Shown here: positions 1-9,536 of the stretch, piece by piece | How the letters are laid out: each line of letters begins with the position of its first letter | How positions within the stretch are numbered: position 1 is the first letter of the stretch | Virus record (IMG/VR): IMGVR_UViG_3300021602_000471 | Span: 1-44,470 of that record | Reading direction: 5' to 3' (one strand) | DNA length: 44,470 nt | From: a virus | Program-made: the position numbers and the translations under genes | Notes under the pieces: model-generated | Database searches by the model: none | Told to the model about the DNA's origin: nothing | Seen by the model: only the letters and a program-made list of their open reading frames with translations

Positions 1-1
1 A

Positions 2-1792
2 TTTAGTGGTTGGTCAGGCACATCGGGATACTCAGGTTTCTCAGGAACTTCTGGTGTATCTGGTTGGTCTGGCACTTCTGGTGTCAGTGGATGGTCTGGC
101 ACTTCCGGTTACTCAGGATTTAGTGGTTGGTCAGGCACATCGGGATACTCAGGTTTCTCAGGAACTTCTGGTGTATCTGGTTGGTCTGGCACTTCTGGTG
201 TCAGTGGATGGTCTGGTACTTCAGGTAAGTCAGGCTACTCAGGCATCAGCGGATATTCTGGCTTCTCTGGCTATTCAGGCGATTCAGGTGTATCTGGTTG
301 GTCAGGCACTTCGGGTGTCAGTGGCTGGTCAGGAACGTCAGGCAAATCAGGCTACTCCGGCATCAGCGGATATTCTGGCTTCTCTGGCTACTCAGGAATC
401 AGTGGATACTCAGGATTCAGTGGAACATCTGGCATCTCTGGCTACTCAGGATTCAGTGGAACATCTGGCATCTCTGGCTACTCGGGATTCAGTGGCTGGT
501 CTGGTACATCCGGCTACTCAGGGTTCAGTGGAACATCTGGCATCTCTGGCTACTCGGGATTCAGTGGCTGGTCTGGAACATCAGGTATTAGTGGTTACTC
601 AGGATTCAGTGGCTGGTCTGGTACATCCGGCTACTCAGGGTTCAGTGGAACATCTGGCATCTCTGGCTACTCGGGATTCAGTGGCTGGTCCGGTACATCT
701 GGATACTCAGGTTTCTCGGGTACATCTGGTGTCTCTGGCTGGTCTGGAACATCTGGCATCTCTGGATACTCAGGCTTCTCAGGAACATCAGGCATTAGTG
801 GATACTCAGGATTCAGTGGAACATCCGGTACTAGTGGCATCTCTGGATACTCAGGCTTCTCAGGAACCAGTGGTATCTCCGGATACTCGGGCTTCTCAGG
901 AACCAGCGGTGTCTCTGGTTGGTCAGGCACATCTGGTGTCAGTGGATGGTCAGGCACTTCAGGTACATCGGGATACTCAGGATTCTCAGGAACTTCTGGC
1001 ATCTCTGGTTACTCGGGCTTCTCTGGAACTTCTGGTATCTCTGGATACTCAGGCATCAGTGGTTGGTCTGGCACATCGGGATACTCAGGGTTCAGTGGTT
1101 GGTCTGGCACATCAGGATACTCAGGGATTAGTGGATGGTCTGGTACATCTGGTACATCGGGATACTCAGGATTCTCAGGAACTTCTGGCATCTCTGGTTA
1201 CTCGGGCTTCTCTGGAACTTCTGGTATCTCTGGATACTCAGGCATCAGTGGATGGTCTGGTATATCTGGCTACTCAGGCATCAGTGGATGGTCTGGTATA
1301 TCTGGCTACTCAGGCATCAGTGGATGGTCTGGAACATCTGGTGTCCCGGGTCCGGCAACTGCCATCAATGCCACATCAGTTGTAACTGGAACATTCTACA
1401 TCGTTGGTGTTGCAGCAACTGGCTCTAATCAGACGCCAAGTGCAGCAACAGGTGCGTCGATTACTAACACCATTAGTTTCAATGCTCTTGATGGAACGGT
1501 CAATGCGGTGATATTCAACACAACGTCGGATATCACACAGAAATCTAACATCGTTAATATTGTCAACGCGGTGGATACGGTGACTAAACTACGCGGTGCT
1601 GAGTTTGATTTGACAAAGTATGGAACTAAATCGTCTGGTGTCATCGCTCAAGAGTTAGAAAAGATCATTCCGCATCTGGTGTCAACTGACATAAATGGTT
1701 TGAAGAGTGTGAACTACGCCGGTCTTGCAGGCTACTTCATCGAAGCCATCAAGGAACTTGGCGCGCAAGTAAAAACTCTACGAGACAAATAA
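2..1792 (+). CDS. Gly-X-Ser repeat tail fibre with C-terminal S74 chaperone domain (5' end outside window)
   Basis: The reading frame is open from the left edge, so the start is missing; 596 residues are visible. Residues 1 to about 450 are an uninterrupted collagen-like array with glycine every third residue and serine before it, the variable position being Tyr, Phe, Trp, Thr, Ile or Val (units such as [13 protein letters not shown]). After GVPGP comes a short beta-rich stretch, then a C-terminal domain like the phage intramolecular chaperone (peptidase S74): a Ser-Lys pair in S-D-I-T-Q-K at residues 509-514, then [14 protein letters not shown] and a final helix. In this family the domain trimerises the fibre and then cuts itself off before the serine. 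The repeat part is probably a rod-like host-contact fibre. The next gene starts one base after the stop. Family call is strong; the adhesin role is inferred. Confidence 0.85.
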   Translation, partial: FSGWSGTSGYSGFSGTSGVSGWSGTSGVSGWSGTSGYSGFSGWSGTSGYSGFSGTSGVSGWSGTSGVSGWSGTSGKSGYSGISGYSGFSGYSGDSGVSGWSGTSGVSGWSGTSGKSGYSGISGYSGFSGYSGISGYSGFSGTSGISGYSGFSGTSGISGYSGFSGWSGTSGYSGFSGTSGISGYSGFSGWSGTSGISGYSGFSGWSGTSGYSGFSGTSGISGYSGFSGWSGTSGYSGFSGTSGVSGWSGTSGISGYSGFSGTSGISGYSGFSGTSGTSGISGYSGFSGTSGISGYSGFSGTSGVSGWSGTSGVSGWSGTSGTSGYSGFSGTSGISGYSGFSGTSGISGYSGISGWSGTSGYSGFSGWSGTSGYSGISGWSGTSGTSGYSGFSGTSGISGYSGFSGTSGISGYSGISGWSGISGYSGISGWSGISGYSGISGWSGTSGVPGPATAINATSVVTGTFYIVGVAATGSNQTPSAATGASITNTISFNALDGTVNAVIFNTTSDITQKSNIVNIVNAVDTVTKLRGAEFDLTKYGTKSSGVIAQELEKIIPHLVSTDINGLKSVNYAGLAGYFIEAIKELGAQVKTLRDK

Positions 1793-1793
1793 T

Positions 1794-2174
1794 ATGACAA
1801 TATTTTTAGATCACTTTCTATCTTCAGTTGGGATGGCAGGTGCCAAAGGCGATAAGGGTGATGCTGGAGCCAGAGGACCTTCGGGAGGTGGGGGAGGTGG
1901 TCTTACTCCTACTGTGATCAAAATATCGGCGTTTACGGCAGCGGCAAATGATCTTGTTCGAATTGACTCAACAGCCGGTGCGTTCACCGTTACCCTTCCT
2001 GCTGGTGCAGACGGTGATTGCATTTCGATATTGGATGTGGCATGTAAGTGTGCCATAAATAATGTGCTTGTTGCTGCATCAGGATCAGATACCGTTTCAG
2101 GTGACCCTACTGGATTGAATATCAACATCGGTGACGCATACGTGCCGCCTACATTTCAGGGACACCCGCGATAG
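1794..2174 (+). CDS. short collagen-like virion protein, C-terminus apparently replaced
   Basis: 126 residues, starting at an ATG one base after the preceding stop. Residues 14-32 are a classical Gly-X-Y collagen stretch (GAKGDKGDAGARGPSGG) followed by a glycine run. Residues 38-120 look like a phage beta-sandwich or fibre tip domain (alternating hydrophobic pattern, AGAFTVTLPAGADGD, VSGDPTGLNINIGDAYV). The last nine residues (PPTFQGHPR) do not continue that pattern. They coincide with a sharp rise in GC and with the start of the variable-domain cassette, so the original C-terminus has probably been lost to recombination near 2145-2160. Its stop overlaps the GTG of the next frame (taGTG). Minor fibre or tip protein is a guess. 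Confidence 0.65.
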   Translation: MTIFLDHFLSSVGMAGAKGDKGDAGARGPSGGGGGGLTPTVIKISAFTAAANDLVRIDSTAGAFTVTLPAGADGDCISILDVACKCAINNVLVAASGSDTVSGDPTGLNINIGDAYVPPTFQGHPR

Positions 2175-2371
2175 TGGCAGCAGGCAAGAACTTCCGCACT
2201 GGTGAATCCGAGGCTTTTGCCTCCGGCTCGTACGACTACTGGTCGGCGTCGGAGTACTCCACGACGTACTCGTGGTACCAGTACTGGAACTCGGGCTATC
2301 CCGGCTGCCAGACCCTCAACTCTAAGACGCTTGTCAGCCATGTACGGGCTGTCAGGCGATCAATCATCTAA
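2174..2371 (+). CDS. DGR-type variable C-terminal domain (Lcl/DUF1566-like), fragment
   Basis: The 65-residue product has the signature of the C-terminal half of Lcl_C/DUF1566-like C-type-lectin-fold domains that are common targets of diversity-generating retroelements: YDYWSASEYSTTYSWYQYW, an aromatic/Asn/Gly variable stretch, then a constant VRAVRR end. Many putative variable positions are NNC codons (tac, tcc, aac, tgc), as expected when template adenines are mutagenised. In frame, codons continue upstream to a stop at 2132 and read YISGTPAIVAAGKNFRTGE, so the domain appears cut from a longer parent. The GTG at 2174 with AGGGA at 2158-2162 could allow reinitiation; otherwise this is a remnant. 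No template repeat or reverse transcriptase is visible in the window. Confidence 0.6.
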   Translation: MAAGKNFRTGESEAFASGSYDYWSASEYSTTYSWYQYWNSGYPGCQTLNSKTLVSHVRAVRRSII

Positions 2372-2380
2372 GGACATCCC

Positions 2381-2788
2381 ATGAAATACCTCAAATTCAC
2401 CTACGTCGATGCCCAGACCGGCCCCAAGTTCCCGCCCGTGGTAGGCCTGTCATTCGTGTGGGCGCGTGAGTCGGCCTACCCAACCGATGTGCCGCAGTTC
2501 TTTGGCACCTGCCCGGACGACAGTGACACGCAGATCGACGGCGTGCTGGGCATCTTTAATCAGGCCGATTGGGAGCAGATGCAAGCCGATGAAATGGAGC
2601 GTCGGCCAAACTCAGCAACAAGCCTCAGAGCAGAGCGTGATAAGCGCCTCGCCGCCTGTGACTGGACCCAAGTTGCTGATGCTCCTGTGGTTCAGGTTGC
2701 ATGGGCCGCATACCGCCAAGCCTTGCGTGATGTTCCCGCACAGGCAGGTTTCCCCTTGACTGTTGAATGGCCCAGCAAACCGGAATAA
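2381..2788 (+). CDS. tail fibre assembly chaperone-like protein
   Basis: 135 residues. The C-terminal third (LRAERDKRLAACDWTQVAD, then VAWAAYRQALRDVPAQAGFP and VEWPSKPE) matches the phage tail-assembly-chaperone signature (Phage_tail_APC type, tandem Arg-Asp-x-Leu / DWTQ / YRQALRD / W-P). Such proteins help fold or attach the preceding fibre tip. An AGGA at 2371-2374 lies 7 bases before the ATG. With the preceding variable domain it forms a GC-rich unit whose codon use differs from the flanking genes, as if the tip and its chaperone had been acquired together. The family is clear; its partner here is inferred from position. Confidence 0.75.
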   Translation: MKYLKFTYVDAQTGPKFPPVVGLSFVWARESAYPTDVPQFFGTCPDDSDTQIDGVLGIFNQADWEQMQADEMERRPNSATSLRAERDKRLAACDWTQVADAPVVQVAWAAYRQALRDVPAQAGFPLTVEWPSKPE

Positions 2789-2791
2789 ACC

Positions 2792-2845
2792 ATGTCCAAA
2801 AACCTAAACACAATTATCAACGCGGCACCAGCAGGTATCGAATGA
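2792..2845 (+). CDS. possible 17-residue leader or truncated ORF
   Basis: An ATG three bases after the chaperone stop opens a 17-codon frame (MSKNLNTIINAAPAGIE). It reads like the N-terminus of a phage protein but stops at once. It may be the truncated start of the gene that followed in the donor of the GC-rich cassette. Weak evidence for expression. Confidence 0.25.
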   Translation: MSKNLNTIINAAPAGIE

Positions 2846-2853
2846 GGCTGCTT

Positions 2854-2870
2854 GGCTGGCTTCGCCAGTC
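2854..2870 (+). terminator. hairpin at the end of the fibre cluster
   Basis: A 7-bp stem with one mismatch (GGCTGGC, loop TTC, GCCAGTC) follows the last small ORF and precedes about 80 bases without genes. There is no T-run, so it is a hairpin with possible terminator or RNA-stability function, not a classical intrinsic terminator. Confidence 0.3.
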
Positions 2871-2939
2871 GGGGCACCAGGTTCCTAACAATTCTTAATA
2901 TAGTTTCTGTCTAATAATTTTCTCTGCTAATAGGGGCAC

Positions 2940-2947
2940 TATAAATA
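2940..2947 (+). promoter_or_regulatory. T4-type late promoter motif TATAAATA
   Basis: A perfect TATAAATA lies four bases before the ATG at 2952. In T4 the start site is about six bases past this box, which would place +1 on the start codon. No Shine-Dalgarno sequence is close by. Confidence 0.6.
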
Positions 2948-2951
2948 CTAC

Positions 2952-5900
2952 ATGAAGTATTCGATAGTAATCCCTACCTATAACCATTGCGCTGATTTTC
3001 TCATCCCCTGTCTTGATTCCATTCAAAAGTTCTCCTCAATGGCAGAGGTTGAACTGGTCATTGTGGCTAATGGATGCACTGATGATACCATTGCGTATAT
3101 TCACTCACTGACCCATCTCAATCTGCAACTCGTTTGGACAACAGAGGCACTCGGATACACAAAAGCAACCAATCTCGGCATACGACAAGCCAGTGGCGAC
3201 TATGTTGTGCTGATGAACAACGATCTTGTTCTGCTGGAACAACCAAAGGATCAATGGTTAGAGATGCTTTCGGCACCGTTTTCAGAAAAAACAACAGGTA
3301 TCACCGGTCCGGTCAAATTTGATTGGGATTGCGGCGGTAACACATACGAGTGCATGGCATTCTGGCTGGTGATGATGCGTCGAGAACTATTCAGTGAAAT
3401 CGGTATTCTTGACGAAATCTATTCACCTGGCATGGGTGAAGATGGCGACTTCTGTATCAGAACAACCCGGGCTGGATATTCTCTTGTTGGTGTTCCGCAG
3501 GATGTTAAGGGACATTTTGATACCGGTATTGTCTCACAGCAGTTTCCCATCTTTCATGTAGGCAACGGCACGTTTGCTGATGATAATGATGAAAAGAACG
3601 CTGTCATTGCCCGTAACAACATCATCCTTGCTGAAAAATACGGCAGAAAAGAAAATAGCAACGTAGGCAAGTGGACATGGTATCAGGGTATGGAAGACAA
3701 AATCCCATACGGTGACACACTGACATACGCCCTTGGTGCTGACTTCCTAAAAGAATGTGATATCGTTGAAGACTGGGGATGCGGCACCTGCTTCATGTCA
3801 ACCGTGTTAGATCCTGCTATTACATATGTGGGTGTTGACGGATCATTCTCAAAGTTTGCCGATAAGATAGTTGATCTGGTGCAGTATCGTCCGGCGATTC
3901 GTCCACATGGTATTTTCATGCGTCATGTCATTGAGCATAATACTGAATGGAAGGCTGTTTTAGAGAACGCCGTGGCAAGTTTTCAGGACAAAATGGTTCT
4001 GGTAATCTTCACTCCTATCAACACCACAGGAACGGTGGTTCTTTCACATGATCCTACTATTGGTGTCCCTGATGTGTCCCTGAGCATGACTGATCTGTTA
4101 GATTGTCTGCATGGGCTGAAGTTCAGCATGGAAGAACTGCCGTCAGGCACGATGTATGGCAAAGAATACATCTTTTACATTGAACGCTCCACAAAACAAC
4201 TAACAACAAGCATCGTCATCCCTACATATAATCATCTGGATGATGCGCTTCGTCCGTGCCTGGATAACATGCTGGCATACACCAATCTTGCCGACAAAGA
4301 AATAATCGTTGTGGCAAACGGCTGCACAGACAACACCAGAGAGTATCTGAAAAGCAAGTCAGAGATAAGAACAATCTGGCTTACTGAACCGCATGGGTAT
4401 ATCAAGACGGTGAACTGGGGCATTGCATCATCATCCGCACCGCTTGTGGTGCTGAACGACAATGATTCTATTCTGATGCCGCAAGCCATGGATGCATGGA
4501 TTGATATTCTTGCGGCGCCATTCAGTGATGAAAAAGTAGGAGCCACAAGCCCGTTCGCCAATGAATACACCAATCTGGGTCTGGTTCTTCACTCCGGTTG
4601 CACCATGTATAATCGTCAACTGCTCAGAAACATTGGTATGTTTGATGAAATCTACCATCCCGGATACATGAGCGACTCAGATGTGTCCATGAAAATCTGG
4701 TCTGCCGGATACAAATGCCTGGAAGTTCCTGAGAGTCAAAAAGATAGAGTGTATGCCGGAGGCATGTTCCAGATCAACTTCCCAGTGGTTCATACCGGAC
4801 ATGTGCAGACCATGGACAAAGTCAAAGACGAACCCATCATCAAAAAGAATCATGAGATTCTCTACTCTCGTTACGGCAAGAAGAAATATTCCATTGTCAT
4901 TCCGACATACAATCATTGCGATGATCTGTTGAAGCCATGTATTGATTCCATCAAAGAGTTCACTGATTTGTCTGATGTTGAGATTATCGTTGTGGCAAAC
5001 GGATGTGTTGATAACACCCGAGAGTATCTGGCCGGATCAACGATCCCGATAAAGGTTCTATGGTTTGATCAAGGCATCGGATACACCCGAGCTACTAACG
5101 AAGGTATCAAAATCTCCACTGGTGAGTATGTCATTCTGCTGAATAACGACACAATGTTTCTGCCGCAGGCCAGAAATGACTGGCTTACTCGACTGGTGAC
5201 CCCATTCGAAGATCCTAAGACGGGCGTCACTGGCGTTCTTGAGTTATACGACAAGTCAGCAGAATCTCACTTTCTGGTGTTCTTCTGTGTGATGATCAAA
5301 CGCACTCTGTTCGATGAGATAGGCATCCTTGATGAGATATTCTCACCGGGATACGGTGAAGATATTGACTTCTGTATTAGGGCGAAGCGCGCCGGATACG
5401 AATGTAAATGGGTGAACACGGTGTTCTATCAAGACGACCGCCGATGCACCACTTTCCCGATCTGGCATAAGAATAACCAGACGTTCGGGGAGATTCCTGA
5501 ATACGGTTCAGAGATAGTTATACGAAACAGCAAAGTGCTGGCACAACGATATGGAAAAAAAATGAAATACTCAATAGTTATACCGACATACAACCACTGT
5601 GACGATCTGTTACAGCCGCTGTGCGAGAGTATTCAAAAATATACAGACATGAGCAACCTTGAAGTTATCATCGTGGCCAATGGATGTACAGACAACACCA
5701 GAGCATATGTGGAGAGTCTCGGTGCTCCATTCAAACTAGTGTGGTCCGAAGAGGCTATTGGATATACCAAGGCAACTAATCTTGGCATCAAGGTTGCCAT
5801 TGGCGAGTTTGTAGTTCTGTTGAACAACGACACTGAGATGCTGCCACAAGAACAGAATAAATGGTTGGACATGCTTGAGAAGCCGTTCGCTGACCCTAAA

Positions 5901-7421
5901 GTAGGCATCGTCGGTCCTCTGGAATTGTTTGACACCTACTCAAATCATCATGTGCTAATCTTCTTCTGCGTCATGGTCCGAAACACAATCTTTGCTGAGA
6001 TTGGCATTCTTGACGAGATTTACTCACCGGGTGGAGGAGAAGATATTGACTTCACCATCAGGGTGAAGAAGGCCGGATACAAGTCAGTTCCTGTATCTTC
6101 TGTGGTATACAGTCCCGAAGAGGCTACAAATGTCGGTCCGATGCCTATCTGGCACAAAGACAACCAGACCTTCAAGGATATCCCTGAATACGGCAAAGTC
6201 ATCATCAAGAAGAACGGTCTGCTGAACTGCCGGCGATACAACGACAATCTAAAACTCAATATCGGTGCCGGCGGCATTGACTACCCGGGCTTTCTGTCAG
6301 TTGATCTGTATGATAAACGCGCCCTGATTAAAATGGACATCACAAAGTTGGAGTTTGATGATAACTCAGCCACAGAACTCATGGCAAGTCATGTGTTTGA
6401 GCATCTGAACCCGTATCACTCGGTTGACATTTTGAAGGACTGGCTGCGTGTGCTGAAGCCGGGTGGCAAACTATCTATGGAGATGCCTGATATTGAGAAG
6501 TCATGTCGCAGTTTTCTGGAGAAGCCCGACTACTTCTCTCGTCTCGGAGTCATCAATGTGATCTATGGCAGCGTAAACACCACAGAAGAAGGTGGACCTG
6601 ACAACATCACTGCGCCTCATCTGTTCGGATGGTGGCCAGAGTCAATGTTCTATCATCTACAGCAAGCCGGGTATGTTGATATTAGTTTCCCTTCAGAGAA
6701 ATGGCCTCATCCTGGTGACAACTTCCGCGTTGAAGCGTACAAACCCGCAAGGACGATAGATCGTGAAAGTCTCCGGTCGCAAGAACCAATGACATACGAA
6801 GAAATATTTGTACTTGATTCTTACGGAGTTGAAACCGACGATGTACGTGGTAAGCAGGTAATTGATGTTGGTGGGAATCTTGGCATGTTCTCATTGGCAT
6901 GCGTAGAAAAGGGCGCATCCAAAGTCATATGTGTAGAGGCCCAGCCGGTGATATTCTCACTGGGGTTAGTGAATAATGTAAAACAATACCCAATGATAGT
7001 TCCGGTGAACCTTGCCATGACTGCCACGGACTGCGGCCAAGTTCATATCCTGAACGAACATGTGGGTTCTAAGGTAGGTGGTGAAATCGGGGAGTTAGTA
7101 GAAACTATTACACTGGGCTCTCTGTTATATCAACACAATATACTAGGTGACGATTTGGTATTGAAGCTGGACTGTGAGGGGTCTGAATTTGATATTTTAA
7201 TGGAAGCTGATAAGGAGACCATCCGTCGCTTCGGTGTTATTTTCATTGAGATTCATAATAATACAAACCCTGATCCACGATACAAGGACTCCGGCATTGT
7301 CATTGACCGACTACAAGAATTTGGCTTTACCAGAGTAAAGGATGGAGGCATGGTGGTGTATAATTCAGACGGCACCGCAACAAGTTTAGGAGTGTTTGTA
7401 CAGAAATGGAAGCGCGTATGA
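2952..7421 (+). CDS. multidomain glycosyltransferase/methyltransferase fusion (4 GT2 + 3 MTase)
   Basis: 1489 residues. Domains in order: GT2 (1-235; YSIVIPTYNH, ANGCTDDT, NNDLV, GMGEDGDFCIR), a SAM methyltransferase (about 240-415; EDWGCGTCF), GT2 (about 418-640), GT2 (about 645-868), GT2 (about 871-1090), a type-11 methyltransferase (about 1100-1270; LNIGAGG, HVFEHL, LKPGG) and an FkbM-type methyltransferase (about 1280-1489; VIDVGGNLG, KLDCEGSE). The GT2 copies are clearly paralogous, each opening KYSIVIPTYNHC or close. The fourth begins with an internal ATG (5562) right after GKK, so it looks like a former separate gene. GT2 number two has NDND where the others have NNDT. Such an enzyme would add and methylate several sugars of one glycan. 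It heads an operon coupled by ATGA overlaps. The acceptor is unknown; the flanking fibres or host surface glycan are candidates. Confidence 0.85.
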   Translation: MKYSIVIPTYNHCADFLIPCLDSIQKFSSMAEVELVIVANGCTDDTIAYIHSLTHLNLQLVWTTEALGYTKATNLGIRQASGDYVVLMNNDLVLLEQPKDQWLEMLSAPFSEKTTGITGPVKFDWDCGGNTYECMAFWLVMMRRELFSEIGILDEIYSPGMGEDGDFCIRTTRAGYSLVGVPQDVKGHFDTGIVSQQFPIFHVGNGTFADDNDEKNAVIARNNIILAEKYGRKENSNVGKWTWYQGMEDKIPYGDTLTYALGADFLKECDIVEDWGCGTCFMSTVLDPAITYVGVDGSFSKFADKIVDLVQYRPAIRPHGIFMRHVIEHNTEWKAVLENAVASFQDKMVLVIFTPINTTGTVVLSHDPTIGVPDVSLSMTDLLDCLHGLKFSMEELPSGTMYGKEYIFYIERSTKQLTTSIVIPTYNHLDDALRPCLDNMLAYTNLADKEIIVVANGCTDNTREYLKSKSEIRTIWLTEPHGYIKTVNWGIASSSAPLVVLNDNDSILMPQAMDAWIDILAAPFSDEKVGATSPFANEYTNLGLVLHSGCTMYNRQLLRNIGMFDEIYHPGYMSDSDVSMKIWSAGYKCLEVPESQKDRVYAGGMFQINFPVVHTGHVQTMDKVKDEPIIKKNHEILYSRYGKKKYSIVIPTYNHCDDLLKPCIDSIKEFTDLSDVEIIVVANGCVDNTREYLAGSTIPIKVLWFDQGIGYTRATNEGIKISTGEYVILLNNDTMFLPQARNDWLTRLVTPFEDPKTGVTGVLELYDKSAESHFLVFFCVMIKRTLFDEIGILDEIFSPGYGEDIDFCIRAKRAGYECKWVNTVFYQDDRRCTTFPIWHKNNQTFGEIPEYGSEIVIRNSKVLAQRYGKKMKYSIVIPTYNHCDDLLQPLCESIQKYTDMSNLEVIIVANGCTDNTRAYVESLGAPFKLVWSEEAIGYTKATNLGIKVAIGEFVVLLNNDTEMLPQEQNKWLDMLEKPFADPKVGIVGPLELFDTYSNHHVLIFFCVMVRNTIFAEIGILDEIYSPGGGEDIDFTIRVKKAGYKSVPVSSVVYSPEEATNVGPMPIWHKDNQTFKDIPEYGKVIIKKNGLLNCRRYNDNLKLNIGAGGIDYPGFLSVDLYDKRALIKMDITKLEFDDNSATELMASHVFEHLNPYHSVDILKDWLRVLKPGGKLSMEMPDIEKSCRSFLEKPDYFSRLGVINVIYGSVNTTEEGGPDNITAPHLFGWWPESMFYHLQQAGYVDISFPSEKWPHPGDNFRVEAYKPARTIDRESLRSQEPMTYEEIFVLDSYGVETDDVRGKQVIDVGGNLGMFSLACVEKGASKVICVEAQPVIFSLGLVNNVKQYPMIVPVNLAMTATDCGQVHILNEHVGSKVGGEIGELVETITLGSLLYQHNILGDDLVLKLDCEGSEFDILMEADKETIRRFGVIFIEIHNNTNPDPRYKDSGIVIDRLQEFGFTRVKDGGMVVYNSDGTATSLGVFVQKWKRV

Positions 7422-8377
7422 TTTTATGTTGCGTATGTACCCGTGGGCGGTACGACACCACGCTGCCGCTGGCCATTCAGGCCGTGGTCAATCAGACAAA
7501 GAAGATTGACAAACTGGTCATCTTCGATGACAACGATGAGCCGAAAGACCTAAGAGAAAATCAAATCTACAAACATCTGCTTGAATCGCTGAACTACAAA
7601 GGCATCGAATGGGAGTGGGTGTATGCTCTAAGGAAGGGTCAGCACTACTCTCATCAGATGGCAAACGAAAAGGGATATGAGTTTGTCTGGCGCGTAGATG
7701 ATGACTGTCGCCCGGAACAGAATGTTCTGGAGAACCTGCTTAGTCATATGACTCCGACAGTCGGTGCGGTTGGCGGTTCAATACTGACCCCACCATTCGC
7801 TCCTGTCACCAACGCCACTGGCAGAATTGAAGATATCTACACAGAGCCGAACCTGCAATGGGACATGATCAAAGAGGTGAAGTCAGTTGACCATCTTCAC
7901 TGTTCGTTCCTTTATCGTGCCGGCATTCATGATTACAATCTCAACCTTAGTAGAGTGGCACACCGCGAGGAAACGCTGTTCACTTACGGACTGAAGCAAA
8001 AGGGATATGACATTCTTGTGGTGCCTGATGCAGTCACCTGGCATATGAAGTATAACAACGGAGGCATCAGATCAGACAACCGAGAGTTATTTGAGCATGA
8101 TGAACGAATCTTCCAGAATACCATTGGCTTCAAAGACAACACCGTCGTGGTGCTTGATAACGGCATAGGCGATCATATTGTGTTTAAGCATGTGTTGCCG
8201 CTGCTCAAGAATCCTGTGGTATTCTCATGCTATCCTGAAGTTATTCCAGGCAGATCAATACAAGAAGCAAAGGACCTGTTTGGTCCACTTGATCAATGGA
8301 GTATCTATCGAAAAATGGACGAGTGGCACTGGACTGACTCGTTAGAAAATGCCTTTAGAAAGATGTATAAAGTATGA
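7418..8377 (+). CDS. GT2-type glycosyltransferase with GT9-like N-terminal half at its end
   Basis: 319 residues from the ATG at 7418, chosen because it gives the 4-bp ATGA overlap used throughout this operon; an in-frame ATG at 7406 also exists. Residues 1-230 are a GT-A fold (ILCCVCTRGRYDTT, then VWRVDDDCRP with the metal-binding acidic triplet, and AVGGSILTPPF). The last about 80 residues (VVVLDNGIGDHIVFKHVLP) resemble the N-terminal start of GT9 heptosyltransferase-like GT-B enzymes. A matching C-terminal GT9 half is encoded three genes downstream at 9533, suggesting a GT9 enzyme split by insertion of two genes. Substrates unknown. Confidence 0.75.
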   Translation: MILCCVCTRGRYDTTLPLAIQAVVNQTKKIDKLVIFDDNDEPKDLRENQIYKHLLESLNYKGIEWEWVYALRKGQHYSHQMANEKGYEFVWRVDDDCRPEQNVLENLLSHMTPTVGAVGGSILTPPFAPVTNATGRIEDIYTEPNLQWDMIKEVKSVDHLHCSFLYRAGIHDYNLNLSRVAHREETLFTYGLKQKGYDILVVPDAVTWHMKYNNGGIRSDNRELFEHDERIFQNTIGFKDNTVVVLDNGIGDHIVFKHVLPLLKNPVVFSCYPEVIPGRSIQEAKDLFGPLDQWSIYRKMDEWHWTDSLENAFRKMYKV

Positions 8378-8865
8378 AACTAAATCTGGGTTGTGGAACT
8401 GATTACCAAGAAGGGTATATCAACGTTGATATGTATACCGACTCAAAAGTCGATGCGAAATTTGACATCAGCAAAATTCCATATGAGGATAACACCGTGG
8501 ATGAAATCAAGGCGTTTCATGTCATTGAACACTTTGACTTTCATGAAGGTATGGCGGCACTAAAGGAGTGGTGTCGGGTATTAAAACCTGGTGGACGACT
8601 CTATATGGAAACGCCGGACTTCATGGCATCATGTAAAGATTTTGTCAACGGTGACATTGCTTATCAGAATCATCTCTACGGTCATTTCTTTGCCACACCG
8701 TGGATTCCTGGACAGACGCATAAGTTCCTATTTACTGAGTATCAACTTCGTGTTCAACTAGGTTGGTGTGGATTTGAAAATATGAACCGACTTCCGGCGG
8801 CATCTGGCTATCTTGAACACTATCCTGCTCATATATTTCTGACCATGGAAGCCTTTAAGAAATGA
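8374..8865 (+). CDS. SAM-dependent methyltransferase (type 11)
   Basis: 163 residues, ATGA overlap with the previous gene. Motif I is MKLNLGCGTDYQEGY at the extreme N-terminus, followed by the acidic ribose-binding VDMY, FHVIEHF and LKPGGRLYMETPDF. This is a compact class I methyltransferase. It is close in pattern to the sixth domain of the 1489-residue fusion (LNIGAGG...LKPGG), so the two are probably paralogues. It likely methylates a sugar made by the neighbouring glycosyltransferases. Confidence 0.8.
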   Translation: MKLNLGCGTDYQEGYINVDMYTDSKVDAKFDISKIPYEDNTVDEIKAFHVIEHFDFHEGMAALKEWCRVLKPGGRLYMETPDFMASCKDFVNGDIAYQNHLYGHFFATPWIPGQTHKFLFTEYQLRVQLGWCGFENMNRLPAASGYLEHYPAHIFLTMEAFKK

Positions 8866-9536
8866 GAGTATCCATTGTAATACCGGCGTATCAACCGGCA
8901 TCCCTCCTTGAGGGGTGTTTGATGGGCATATGTAAAAACACCACGCTAACTGACGTTGAAGTTATCGTGGTATGCAATGGCAGCGATGAACCAAGTGCTT
9001 CAATGGTAATAGGCACCGGGTTCAAACTATACTGGACACCAGAGGCCCTCGGTTTCACCAAGGCAGCCAATATAGGATTCAAACTGGCCACAGGTGACCT
9101 TGTGGTCATTCTCAACACTGATGCACACATTCTAGATTATGCTCCGAAAGATGCATGGTTGAATAGATTGACACGCCCGTTTGACGACCCGAGAGTCGGT
9201 ATCACCGGGCTCGGGTTCATGGGGTCACGACACGGCACATACGCCCCGTTTTATTGCACCGGCATTCGTCGCTCTCTGTTTGACGAACTGGGGTATCTTG
9301 ATGAACGCTTCTCACCAGGATACGGCGAAGATGCTGACTTCTGCTATCGTGTCAGAGCAGCCGGATATGAGTTGGTGCAGGTTGATGTGGCTACACCGAC
9401 CGCGGATAATCTAAGTACTGTCACGGACTTCCCAGTATGGCATGCCGGTGAGCAATCATTCATGGACAAAGAAAAGCGCCAGCAGTATGTAAATAACGGG
9501 TATAAACTACTTGAAGAAAAATGGGGAAAAGAATGA
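8862..9536 (+). CDS. GT2 family glycosyltransferase
   Basis: 224 residues, ATGA overlap on both sides. A single GT2 domain: VSIVIPAYQPASLLEGC, VVCNGSDEPS, ALGFTKAANIG, ILNTDAHIL (the DxD-region equivalent) and GYGEDADFCYR near residue 155. It is a stand-alone relative of the four GT2 domains of the large fusion, with the same domain size, which supports repeated duplication and fusion of one ancestral gene in this phage lineage. Confidence 0.85.
   Translation: MRVSIVIPAYQPASLLEGCLMGICKNTTLTDVEVIVVCNGSDEPSASMVIGTGFKLYWTPEALGFTKAANIGFKLATGDLVVILNTDAHILDYAPKDAWLNRLTRPFDDPRVGITGLGFMGSRHGTYAPFYCTGIRRSLFDELGYLDERFSPGYGEDADFCYRVRAAGYELVQVDVATPTADNLSTVTDFPVWHAGEQSFMDKEKRQQYVNNGYKLLEEKWGKE

Noticed and set aside
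6-1385. Long forward frame and antisense frames over the Gly-X-Ser repeat region
   Set aside because: They are by-products of a 9-base codon periodicity. The true frame is the one two bases from the left edge, which runs into a recognisable S74 domain.
2174-2371. A complete DGR locus
   Set aside because: Only the variable-region-like domain is present; no template repeat or reverse transcriptase is visible.
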